From positions 383,792 through 403,605 of the forward strand of contig NW_003153746.1 in NCBI RefSeq assembly GCF_000003605.2: 19,814 nucleotides of DNA, in the 5' to 3' direction. The notes beneath the pieces were generated by a model. That model was not told where the DNA came from and ran no database searches. It was given only the letters and a program-made list of their open reading frames with translations. The stretch comes from Saccoglossus kowalevskii (taxonomy: Eukaryota; Hemichordata; Enteropneusta; Harrimaniidae). Within the stretch, counting starts at the first letter, position 1; every line of letters starts with the position of its first letter. The position numbers were made by a program, and so were the translations under genes. Below are positions 10,703 through 19,557 of the stretch, piece by piece.

Positions 10703-11627
10703 AGGAAAACTGTTTTCTTTGTTGAAAATTGTCCACATTTCATAGTTAGCAGACTGTTTTTCAGAACGAGGCTGTTCTCACATATTCCAAATCGAGTTTG
10801 CATTGGTGCAATCCCGGGGTAAGCAGAGCTGTGATTTAAACCTAAAACATAGCGATATAGAGACACAGAATATATATAATGTACATGTTAATATTATTCT
10901 AATTGTTTTTACCAAGTTCTTTACCACGAACATATGTCAAAGGTTGTTGCAACAGCCACATTCATTTCATATTGACTAATGTGAACAATCAAATTATTAA
11001 TAGTGATGTAACATAGATTGAACATGACTGAAGGCTATAAGGAAAATATAGTACAATATATGCAAGCCAGTTTTAAACTTTATACATTTTACAGTTCACT
11101 GTGAAAATTATCGCGAGTCTTGAAGGTGGCTTCATACAATGATGATTTGAAGTTTACTGTAAAAGCATTAATTATTCACTGGATTTGAATTTCACTGATA
11201 AGTAAAATCTGCTAAATAATATCCACGTGAACATGTAAAATAACAATAATTTATTGACAAATTCGTGAAATTAAAACACAGTGAATAAGCTCAAAACATC
11301 AAAATTAAGTGTCACTGAAATTAAATGGTTTCACAGTTAGCTCAAATTCGATGATCAATACATTGATGTTGAAATGTTTCTTTTCTCAGATGGAGAAATG
11401 TTCACCCACACAAGTCCACTGTATCATTTATGTATGGAAAATTGAGACTCACCTAATTTCATAATTGAACAAAGCTCGGGCGGCAAAGCCGTAGTTGTAT
11501 CTCACATTGACCCTCATCCTTACGTCTTCTCACGAAGACGAAATTTCAGAATCAGATGATGGGTTCAATCTTGCATTCAACTAACCAAGCGATATATCCA
11601 AAAACAGGCATGACACTATTTCTGTTA
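10703..11627. other. Non-coding stretch before the first LTR-like element
   Basis: No coding sequence is visible. CGTCTTC-TCAC-GAAGACG (11523-11540) is a perfect 7-bp stem with a four-base loop. It sits in a patch (about 11465-11580) richer in GC than its surroundings, which suggests an older insertion. GGGTTCAATC near 11561 resembles a tRNA box B, but no box A was found at the right distance. Confidence 0.4.
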
Positions 11628-11631
11628 GAGG

Positions 11632-12260
11632 TATCACGGGAATCTCTCTCCTCTGGGTTCTCCACACGTGTCAGGGGGAATCTCGTCTGGATTCTATATC
11701 TCGTCTGCTTGAGGTGCGGGATCGGGAAAGTCATTTAAGCCTTACAGTCAAATAGACACACACAACGAAATACGTTTCAACTCTCGTCTTTAGTCGGTCA
11801 GTCGAGTACTCTATAAGACACATCGCCCTGGGGAAAAGTCTCCAAGACTATCGCATGGATGACCCAAGACTGCCCCTAGACTGCCCCCAGACTGCGTCTC
11901 TCCCAGTGTACTCGCCAAGACCAACTGAAACAACTTTATTGACTTTCAAAACCTTAACCAATTACAAAGCAGTTTAAAGACTCTAAGGCGTGGCCTTCAT
12001 ACATACAGCCAATCACACTAAGTACTGGACACGTCATATTTTTTGATTAATCGTTCACTATATTACTAACTGCGAATACCCAACTGTCAGAAATAGTAGT
12101 CCGGATAGCGACGGTTATATCGTAATTAGTTCTCAATCACTGAGTCGAGTTCCGTCCAGGACCTCGCATGAGCCTAAATGATGACAGATATAACACATTC
12201 ATTCGCTAGTAACTAGCTAAATAAGTCGATCAACAGATACGCACAAACAAATTCATGACA
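11632..12260. mobile_element. LTR-like element, copy 1 (probable solo LTR)
   Basis: The segment from TATCACGGG to TTCATGACA is flanked by the same four bases, GAGG (11628-11631 and 12261-12264), as expected for a target duplication. It aligns along its whole length with 17314-17954. Read on the minus strand it begins TGTCATGAATTTG, carries two ATTGG boxes (reverse of AGCCAATCAC and ACCAATTAC) and then CAATAAAG, and ends in GTGATA. That fits a long terminal repeat beginning TG with promoter or poly(A) signals, though the end is TA rather than CA. Read forward there is a CTATAAGAC TATA-like word at about 11812. No gag or pol sequence adjoins it. A non-autonomous DNA element is the alternative. 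Confidence 0.75.
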
Positions 12261-12264
12261 GAGG

Positions 12265-12766
12265 TACAACCCCAAACAAATTATGTATGCTTCTAATCTG
12301 AAATGTTCAAATTAGACACAAAAACAAGAAAGTTATACATACACATAGTTACCTTATATTTTTATCCCCCATAAGTTCAGACCATCTCCCATACATGAAT
12401 ACAAATAAATTAATAAATATAAGGTGTTAATAAGGCGTGTTGTAGACATGGCAAGTCGTAAAATGTAATCAGATATTATATTCGTCCGTAATTTGTACAA
12501 CGATCTTGGGTATTTGCTTTATCTGTAAAATGTAAAAACTGTAAATGGAACTTTCCATTTTATTCTCTGTAAAAAAGTAAAATGCATTTTTTATTTCCTG
12601 TAACCTGTGGCAGCTACCCCCTTGCCCCCCTTATTAAGTTTTGTGGTCGACGCAAGAGTAGGGTTGGTGCTTTTAATGTATTTTCTATATTCAATGTCAG
12701 AGACAACTATGGTAGGTGTACTGATTCATACATTGTCAAAGAAACCATGTTTTAAACACTCGCTAG
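12265..12766. other. Spacer with short palindromes
   Basis: No gene is seen. AAATGGAA-CT-TTCCATTT (12543-12560) is a perfect inverted repeat, and AAAATGCATTTT follows at about 12582. Both sit in a segment of repeated GTAAAAT/TGTAAA words that may be a decayed foldback element. Confidence 0.45.
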
Positions 12767-13533
12767 TCAATTTATTCAATAAATAATCCACTATCGTTAT
12801 CATCGGAATTCTCTCCATCATCACCTGTACCAAAGAAACAGAAAGTTCAACTGCCACGGAACTCTCCTTTCGAGCGGGAATATCAGTCAATGACAACTTT
12901 CTTGGTGATCTATATTAACTTTGGTAGCCATCAATTGATTTGAATTCTAAATCAATATGGTCAAGGATGCTCATTGTTTAAAACTGATATACAGTGTTAC
13001 TACATATGGATTCCGCTCGATCCACACGTCTATCAACTGTCAGGTTGAGCCTGGAGAGGATTACAGTTCTGTGATACCAAATTATCACAAATTAAGGTAC
13101 CAGTCCACCAATGACAATTACGATTTTGCAGAAGAGAGGGTCCAAGGAATGCACAACAAGCATACCACACCCCCATATACTATTATTAAGTACAGCTTTG
13201 ATCTATTGATTAAATAATGTTGCCTACCAATCACCTGTGTTTAGAAAAAAACAATTTGACAAAAATGCACCAAACGAGAGCTCAAATCTTAAATTCGATG
13301 TCTACTTCTGTAAAGATGTCATTATAAATCGCATTCAGGCGTTGGTACAATGGTGTCAGCACAATTCCTGAAACAATGTTCTCATCACTAGATATGCGAC
13401 TAGCTACATGTCTTTACTGGTTGTGGTGTCTGACTGCAGAAACACAAGTGTTATTGAGTACTTTCATACAGAATTTCCTACCGCATTGCTAGATTTGCCA
13501 ATCACCGCACTAAAAGTGACACATATGAAGTGA
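12767..13533 (+). pseudogene. Frameshifted protein-like segments, identity unknown
   Basis: Three consecutive open segments in different frames read like protein. The first is 12767-12943 (contains SSPVPKKQKVQLP, resembling a basic nuclear-localisation patch). The second is 12957-13217 (ATG start; QVEPGEDYSSVIPNYHKL, YDFAEERVQGMH). The third is 13210-13533, with a TGA at 13369-13371 (NLKFDVYFCKDVI, NRIQALVQWCQ). The changes of frame fall where one segment ends and the next begins, as in a gene that has suffered small indels. I do not recognise the protein. It lies directly upstream of, and on the same strand as, the recombinase relic, so it may be the N-terminal part or a companion ORF of the same element. 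Confidence 0.45.
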
Positions 13534-14145
13534 AAAGTGAGTATCCTCCCATGAACTTGTATAAAAATGCACTACCAGCTAAATTCATACCTTGCAATGA
13601 TCTTGGACTCGAATTATTCACAGCTGCAGAATCGACATTATATATATATGTATGTGTTCTATCACATTCACTCAAACACTTACATAATCTATGTATCTGG
13701 TATCAATACCTGGCACAACCGTTTAGGTTTTTGTAGTGAGTTTTTACAGTATTGACATCAAACGTACCCTGCGGGGACTAGAGGAAATCATGTCATGCAT
13801 GCCACATCAGAAACGTCCAATTTTACCAGACAAGTTATTATCAATGATGCAGTACACAGACCTTAAAAACGAGTTTCATATAGTTGTATGGGTCTGTATT
13901 TTGTTTGTAGTTTGTGCTCAAAACCACTTCTATGGTGCATTACATATATACACATTACATATTTTACACACATACACATCACACACAGATATACTTACAC
14001 ACTAGACATAAAACATGATTTTTGGCAGTTGTTTCAATTTGGCCTCAGGCTGTATGTTTTGGTGCTTTTTTCGTTGTTCACCAATAAAGCACCACCTTTT
14101 CCGTCAAGATGTTGTCTGTGTATTATGTTTCAGCAATTCTTGTAA
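13458..14145 (+). pseudogene. Degenerate tyrosine recombinase (Crypton/DIRS-like)
   Basis: Collinear pieces in three frames match the N-terminal half of eukaryotic tyrosine recombinases. 13458-13736 includes NDLGLELFTAAESTLYIYV, as in the family's FC..LGL.LFPA.ESTL pattern. About 13680-13755, in another frame, reads VSGINTWHNRLGF, the usual S.I...H...G motif. 13736-13940, in a third frame, reads DIKRTLRGLEEI, HQKRPILPDKLLSMM and LKNEFHIVVWVCILF, corresponding to the K.TLRGL and L.PLH...W...LF regions. The frame at about 14008-14145 (DIKHDFWQLFQFGLRLYV) may continue it beyond a CA-rich insertion. The catalytic R-H-R-Y core is not found, so it cannot be active. Family knowledge: such genes belong to Crypton, DIRS or Ngaro elements; which one cannot be told here. 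Confidence 0.7.
13940..14002. repeat. CA/TA-rich simple repeat
   Basis: An imperfect run of ACAC, ATAC and ATAT words interrupts the recombinase relic just after its last clear piece. It probably arose by slippage after the element died. Confidence 0.7.
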
Positions 14146-14949
14146 TTTATATTGAGTGGGCACCATTTTAGGTAACAGCATCATCGATGTCAATTGCTTA
14201 GTTCATTGCCTCGACACACAAGCATTACAAACTGGACTATACTGTTGTTTATTTGGCAACTAAACCAACCCACCAACCAACCTACTACAGATAATCTAAG
14301 TGAAAAACAATAAACTGCTTATATTTGTGTGCCAGATACTTCATAAGGTTAATAGAGCAGGCACTACACTACACTATTTTCATTCCACTGAATGTAGATC
14401 ATCATTATCATAATTGTGAAACTTGCATCTACGAAAGCATGATATATTTAACGATATTTCTTTTACACTATAAAATGAACTTCGGAAACAAAACCTGGTT
14501 ATAATTTGTTTTCAATATGAGAATAATCTTCTTGCTAGGGAGGTGCCAGAGAAATGAATCCCTCTCCTGTGCCCAAACGTGAGGTTGACAGTTCCGGGGA
14601 TGTTACCCATTTTGAGTAAATATAGGTTCTACCAATGTGAACAAATGTATCACATGTTTTTTCTTAATATATATGATTAAATCGTGAATGTACATAATAT
14701 ATTGGTAAGGTACTATTGGGAAAACCGTAAATACAGTCAAATACATGTAATAATAAATTGGGGATTATGAGATACATCTTTGTAATACGTTTTAGGACAT
14801 TAGATTAATATAATATGGAACAAAAGGCCACAATTCACATTTCATTTCCATTACGACTTGTCCGTACAGATTATGACCATTTTATGCCTTATGGTCATGT
14901 GACTTGTCCTAACTAATAATATCATACGTAGCAACAGGGGTAGAAGAGA
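14146..14949. other. Spacer downstream of the ATP-grasp gene
   Basis: No coding sequence is seen. ATGACCAT (14873-14880) and ATGGTCAT (14891-14898) form a perfect 8-bp stem, flanked by direct repeats of GACTTGTCC (14855-14863 and 14901-14909). On the minus strand this lies 40-95 bases after the ATP-grasp stop codon, in the presumed 3' UTR. GCATAAAATGG there contains CATAAA, a variant poly(A) signal; no AATAAA on that strand is near. A short CCAACC-rich run lies at about 14265-14285. Confidence 0.4.
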
Positions 14950-16512
14950 CTAATCACAAGGACTCAGTTCAGGTTTCTTTAGCAAAGTCTTCAATATCTT
15001 GAAATACTTCTCTATCACACCTAGAAGAAAAAAAACAATTTGAAAAGTAAGCCCCTCATTGTGTAATTGAACGTTTTGCTGACTGTATACACATTTTTGA
15101 AGTGTCGCGCCTGCTTTCGTTGCACCTGTTGCAAAATTCATTGTTGTGGACATCCTGACATCACTTATTCCGTTTCTGGTTTGGTTGTATGAACAGAACA
15201 GTTCTATAACTGCTTTATTTGTATCCCAAATTTAAACAATGTCATACCTGATTTGGTAATATTCACGAAATAGTTATACCTTGGATTGTATCTTAGTCAA
15301 AAACATACCTGACTTGCTTGTTCCACTGACATAAATAAATGCAAGATTATGTCCATCTTCAGAGCTGAAGATTACATCACCGGATGTACACAGTGGCTTA
15401 ACTTCGCTATAAATTTCCGCTTGTTGAAAATCTAACAGCTCTTCAGCTTTACCAGTTCCGAAGGTGATTGCGTAACCAAGGAAACCATATGCATTATTTG
15501 GCACCAGTGGCTGCAGCTCTTCTTCAAACTGAGCTTGTAAAATAAAACTAAGTGGATTTCCATTGTCCATGCATGTATGATACAAAGGAACTGTGACGCC
15601 AACTGTTCTAGAATTTACTTCAATCAGTCTAATTGTTCCATCCAAAGATAAAAACAATTCCACATCCAGGCACTGATTGTCAAATCCATACTCAATCATT
15701 TTCTTGGCAGTTGCATCAAAAACCTCCCAAATACGAGTTTCATCTGTGTGAGTAACTGTCGCTGGATACACAAATCCAATGAATGCTAGGGGATGCGATT
15801 TCGATGGATAAGATTCACCAATGACCCAATGGTATATTTTACCATTCACAACAGCACCTTGGACATCTATACATTTGTCATTGCTCATCAATTCCTCTAA
15901 GATGACGCAATTCTTGTATAGGTATGGATAGATTTCAGGATTTGCCCACTCTGACAGGATAGATGCGACTGAAGTCAGGACACTTTTGGTAGAATGTGTA
16001 ACCAATGCTTTCTTTAAATCTATTTCAGACTCTATGTTCCTCAGACCAATAGATCTGCTGTCTGAGCATGGCTTTAACAATGATGGCGTTCCCACAACTT
16101 GTAATTCTTTTCTCAAGGTTGCATCTTCGAAATTCTCAACATCAAATACAGCACATTTTACATTGGTAGTACTACCATCTAGATACATTCTCGTGTAGTA
16201 TTTATGACAGGCCAAGGCAACCGATTCCACTGATGGACCTTTTAGGTGTGAATATACCTCACATAATATTGATTGAACAACTGCAGCTGTATCGGTGAAT
16301 GCGAAAACGTGGGCAATGTTTTTACTAACCACGGTTTCCTTACACATTTCTATATACGTCACTAAGTTCAAGCTGTCTTGAGAATGCCACAACAAACGAT
16401 GGAAACTAAACTTTTCTTTTAAACGTTCTGGCAAGAAGTCAACCATTGATGCTTGCCATTCATCAAATTTAGTTGGACATAATATTAAAATAGATTGCTT
16501 GTGGTTTTCCAT
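14950..16512 (-). CDS. ATP-grasp ligase, 424 aa, two coding exons
   Basis: The protein should couple ATP hydrolysis to joining a carboxylate to an amine or similar nucleophile through an acyl phosphate, as in carnosine synthase and bacterial dipeptide ligases. Its substrate is unknown. Exon one (16512-15309) encodes residues 1-401. The exon ends with CAG|GTATGT, the intron (15308-15021) ends in T8-CTTCTAG, and exon two (15020-14950) adds VIEKYFKILKTLL...CD and a stop. Without splicing the frame stops at 15274, but the phase-1 donor matches the acceptor and the new tail fits the family's C-terminal helix. Visible features: N-terminal fold (SILILCP), VESVALACHKYYTR (97-108), ATP-binding Lys147 in LLKP, EE at 206-207, metal-binding Glu285 (DVELFLSLDG) and Glu298/Asn300 with Arg302 (IEVNSR). 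The ATG has G at -3 and G at +4. An acceptor (TTTTATTTTAG) lies 13 bases upstream, so a 5' UTR exon is expected. Pfam-level placement: ATP-grasp superfamily, probably the ATP-grasp_4 type. Confidence 0.9.
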
Positions 16513-16525
16513 TGCTTATAATTTA

Positions 16526-16986
16526 CTAAAATAAAAACAAAGATTGAAACTATTAATTATTCAATCAAACGTTGGTTGGTTAGTTGTTTTATGGCAGTTT
16601 ATTAAACATCGCCACACTTTGGGTGAATGTAATAATATTTTATTTGTATGTAATTACATTATAAAATGAGCATCTGGCTGTACTGATAAAACGTGACTGG
16701 AATATTGTTGTAGGCGTCATATTCTGCCGTCATAAAATTACACTTCTAGTTGTTATCACCCACTTTATGCTTCTTGTTAATACAGCCAAGAGGCACAAAG
16801 AAGAGAACCACGAAATCTGTACACATTCCCAAAGATATACATTTTTACTATCTTGCTTTATTTACCACTCATTAATATACGCTCTGTAAATAATCACTAA
16901 TCTTAATATGCACTAATTGTTCTCTGAAAATATTCCATTTCAATAATTGTGATAAATTGAAATTCGAACTCAAAAAGCTACTGGGG
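16526..16986. other. Presumed 5' UTR intron of the ATP-grasp gene
   Basis: Read on the minus strand, 16526-16527 is the AG of the acceptor that precedes the ATP-grasp start codon; its T-rich tract runs to about 16543. The rest is AT-rich and shows no exon, promoter motif or repeat that I can defend. Confidence 0.5.
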
Positions 16987-17307
16987 TCAAGTAATCGGGC
17001 TAGCTGTTTTTAATAATAAGTCGAAAATAGCATTATTTTCACTAAACTTAACTAGAAGCTTCGCGGATTTGTGGATTTCGTAGCGGATAGATTTCGTGGG
17101 GGAGTTGGGCTTTGATGCAGTAACTGGTCCTTGTTAAGAATTAAAGTTTTCTTTGTCTTTGACAACAGGTGCTATTCTGGGAATACCATCCTTAGGAGCT
17201 GTTAATTTGCCCTTATGATTTGTGCAGTTGCTCTGGCAGGAGTTACTAAATAATACCCATGCTCTGCTAATGCCCATAGTTTCTAAGACCAAGAAACATT
17301 TGACCAT
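16987..17307 (-). pseudogene. Open frame of 107 codons broken by one stop
   Basis: On the minus strand an ATG at 17307 opens 57 codons to a TAA at 17136-17134. The same frame then runs another 48 codons to a TGA at 16989-16987. Both halves look protein-like (LTAPKDGIPRIAPVVKDKENF; SKPNSPTKSIRYEIHKSAKLLVKF), with AT-poor codons for an AT-rich region. I do not recognise the family. The segment at 17062-17100 contains a short internal repeat (GCGGAT...GATTTCGT), which argues for a mobile-element origin. The frame starts only a few bases from the LTR-like copy 2. It could be the relic of an element ORF, a decayed exon, or chance. Confidence 0.28.
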
Positions 17308-17313
17308 TTATAG

Positions 17314-17954
17314 TATCACGGGGGAAATTCTTTTACTCTCGGGTTCTCCACACTTGTCAGGGGGGAAACTCGTCTCGTCTCTCTATCTCGTCCCCTCGTC
17401 ACTTATACTTTAGTCAAATAAGGCACACACAACGAAATACGTTTCAACTCTCGTCTTAGTCGATCTTTTGGAGCACTCTATAAGACACAGCGCCCTGGGG
17501 AAAAATACCCAAGGCTATCGCAAGGCTGGCCCAAGACTCGCCCAAGACTGGACTGCCTCAAGGCTCGCCCCAGGACTCTCTCGAACTGCCCTCTCTCGAC
17601 TGCGTCTATCGTGCTGTGCTCCCCAAGACCAACTCAAACTCTCTTTATTCATTTTCAAAACTCTAACCAATTACAAAACAGTAAAAGACTCTAGGGCGTA
17701 ACCTTTAATCATAAAGCCAATCACACTAAGCACTGAATACGTCATATATTTTGATTAATCGTTCACTACATTACTAACTATGGATACCAACTGTCAGAAT
17801 CGCGACGGTTATCTGGTAATTAGTTCCAAATCACTGAGCCAAGTTCCGTCCAAAACTTCAAATAGGCCTAAACGATGACAGACATAACACAGCAATTCGC
17901 TAATAATCAGCTAATTAAGTCGGTCAACAGATACGCAAAAACAAATTCATGACA
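17314..17954. mobile_element. LTR-like element, copy 2 (probable solo LTR)
   Basis: This is the second copy of the family seen at 11632-12260, in the same orientation, with the same ends (TATCACGGG ... TTCATGACA). It is flanked by ATAG on both sides (17310-17313 and 17955-17958). Long blocks are shared nearly unchanged, for example CACACAACGAAATACGTTTC, CGCCCTGGGGAAAA and AATCGTTCACTA. The middle differs most: a run of degenerate CCAAGACT/CAAGGCT repeats (about 17510-17600) is longer here. The reverse complement carries GAATAAAG and ATTGG boxes as in copy 1. It lies upstream of the ATP-grasp start, possibly within a first intron. ORFs inside it (17468-17701) are not genes. Confidence 0.75.
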
Positions 17955-17958
17955 ATAG

Positions 17959-18820
17959 AATGAGCTTTTCTCATGCATTCTTGTTATACTGCAAGTAATA
18001 GTGTTGCAGAAGGATAGTTGAACATTGTTTATGAAAATAATAATCCCCAGAACAATTTTTCACTACAGATAAATTATATTACGAAACAAATCTATAACGC
18101 ATTCTCAGCAATGAGATAAAGAAATGTATATATATTTTAATATTATTATTGCAATAAATTATTGCAATAAAACTAATTAAACTTGAAAAAATTGCAATAT
18201 AAAATAATCCATCAGTAACACTTCTCGAGGACGTATTTCGCAGTAAGCGGTGTTTACGAAAATATTTGTTCATTATTTTATAAATTGGCTTGGCAAATTC
18301 ACACCACCAATTAGATATAATGTGTACATATTTTTATACAGTACCCTAACAAAAATGAAATATTAATTAGAGAATTTAATATATAACCTTGTCAAATAAA
18401 GTCGATATTTTTCCTTGCCATAATGATGCATTTGTGTTTGTGTAACTTCATGCGGAGATTCTAATAAATAAAATTTAAAGTTCCCAACTGGCGATTTAGC
18501 AATATCAGGGATTGTCAACTTGCTCATGTTGGCTACAAGATTTTGTAGTCAAAATATTGTATTCACTGACATTTATTTTGTAGTTACATTTTTATGTATA
18601 CCATAGGGTCCATAGTTTCCATTTCCCCACTGATTTGACTACATTGCGTACTTGACAGTTTCCTTTACTGTATTCCCTAGCATAAATATCGGATTATTTG
18701 TAAGCATAAGATTGTAATGTGAATTTCGTTCATTAATGGGATAGTGTATGATGACGCTATCTTCAGGTCCTACATGTGATTCAGAGTCACATATTGACAT
18801 TGTGCCAGACCGTTTAGTAG
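17959..18820. other. AT-rich non-coding stretch
   Basis: No gene is seen. Two perfect 13-bp tandem copies of ATTATTGCAATAA (18145-18157 and 18158-18170) lie here, each containing the palindrome TTATTGCAATAA. A third ATTGCAAT follows near 18191. ATTGCAAT resembles C/EBP-type half sites, but in such AT-rich DNA this may be chance. Confidence 0.45.
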
Positions 18821-18831
18821 TACTTACTTAC

Positions 18832-18900
18832 GTGTCAGTGCCTGACTGGTCTATACAAAATGCGACTAAGAACACATCTGAATAGAAACGTAGAAACTAA
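18832..18900 (-). other. Candidate 5' UTR exon of the ATP-grasp gene
   Basis: On the minus strand GACAC|GTAAGTAAGTA gives the best donor sequence upstream of the ATP-grasp gene (exon end 18832, intron from 18831). Joined to the acceptor at 16527-16526 it would define a first intron of about 2.3 kb containing LTR-like copy 2. The exon start and promoter are not visible; the end given is arbitrary. A single good donor is weak evidence. Confidence 0.25.
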
Positions 18901-19557
18901 ACAGTCTGTCAGCCGTTGCCGTCCACAACAGCGTTATGATCCTACATCATTTCATAGAAATGAACACTAAATACAACTATCCCGGCCAGCAATCGAATCA
19001 TCAATCTATATGATTGTTGTATTAATCTTCAAGAGTGATGTAACTGGTATTGCCATTTGTCAAGTTCGAGACTGTATTCAAAGACGCATTGAAGAGGAAG
19101 TCCATTGTCAAATTTCGGAGACTACAGGAGACGTTCCAGTAAGGAAATGTTATGCATATCAAAATCTTTTATTGGAACAGAACATGTTCTATTTCATCAA
19201 AAAACAACGTTGTTTCTAGGCATACAATGAAATCGAAACAGGAGAAACAGTCCGATTTAAACGTCCTGCGTCCTTGATTGGCTATTTATTAGATGGTCCA
19301 GGGGTTCAAAATGTGGAACGTGCATCACTCCGGCGACGAAAAATCAGTGAAAATAACCAAGAGGGGTGAGACTACTAGTATTTACTTCGGTGATAGCTAA
19401 GGTAATTGCGACCCAATCGATATTGGCAAGATTCCAAGAAACGCGGTGACCAGTGGGAAGCAAAACTACACAAACGGTTGTGAAGATTTAGGGAGGACTC
19501 CCGGGAACAATTCTATGTCAAAACAAATGAGTAGTTGGGGAATTTACCGACGACTGA
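18901..19557. other. Region before the L1-like fragment, unclear
   Basis: A plus-strand frame at 19010-19219 (VRDCIQRRIEEEVHCQI) has some coding look. The frame at 19446-19628 (YADPTSDHFFIIQETF) ends just where the L1-like frame becomes recognisable. These may be frameshifted N-terminal parts of the same ORF1, but I cannot match them to a known domain. Confidence 0.35.

Noticed and set aside
11540-11580. tRNA-derived SINE suggested by a box-B-like GGTTCAATC
   Set aside because: No box A at the proper distance, and no second copy or A-rich tail is visible.
11556-11738. Overlapping plus and minus open frames of 60 codons
   Set aside because: Both run across the boundary of the LTR-like copy 1 and neither resembles a protein.
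15274-15308. C-terminal tail MFLTKIQSKV of the unspliced ATP-grasp frame
   Set aside because: It lies behind a consensus CAG|GTATGT donor, and a phase-matched acceptor leads to a better-fitting terminal exon.
17468-17701. Open frame of 77 codons
   Set aside because: It lies wholly within LTR-like copy 2 and its Pro/Leu/Arg bias comes from the degenerate GC-rich repeats.
11632-17954. A single 6.3-kb LTR retrotransposon carrying the ATP-grasp gene as cargo between its two LTRs
   Set aside because: Each copy has its own, different 4-bp flanking duplication on both sides, and no gag, protease, reverse transcriptase or integrase sequence lies between them.
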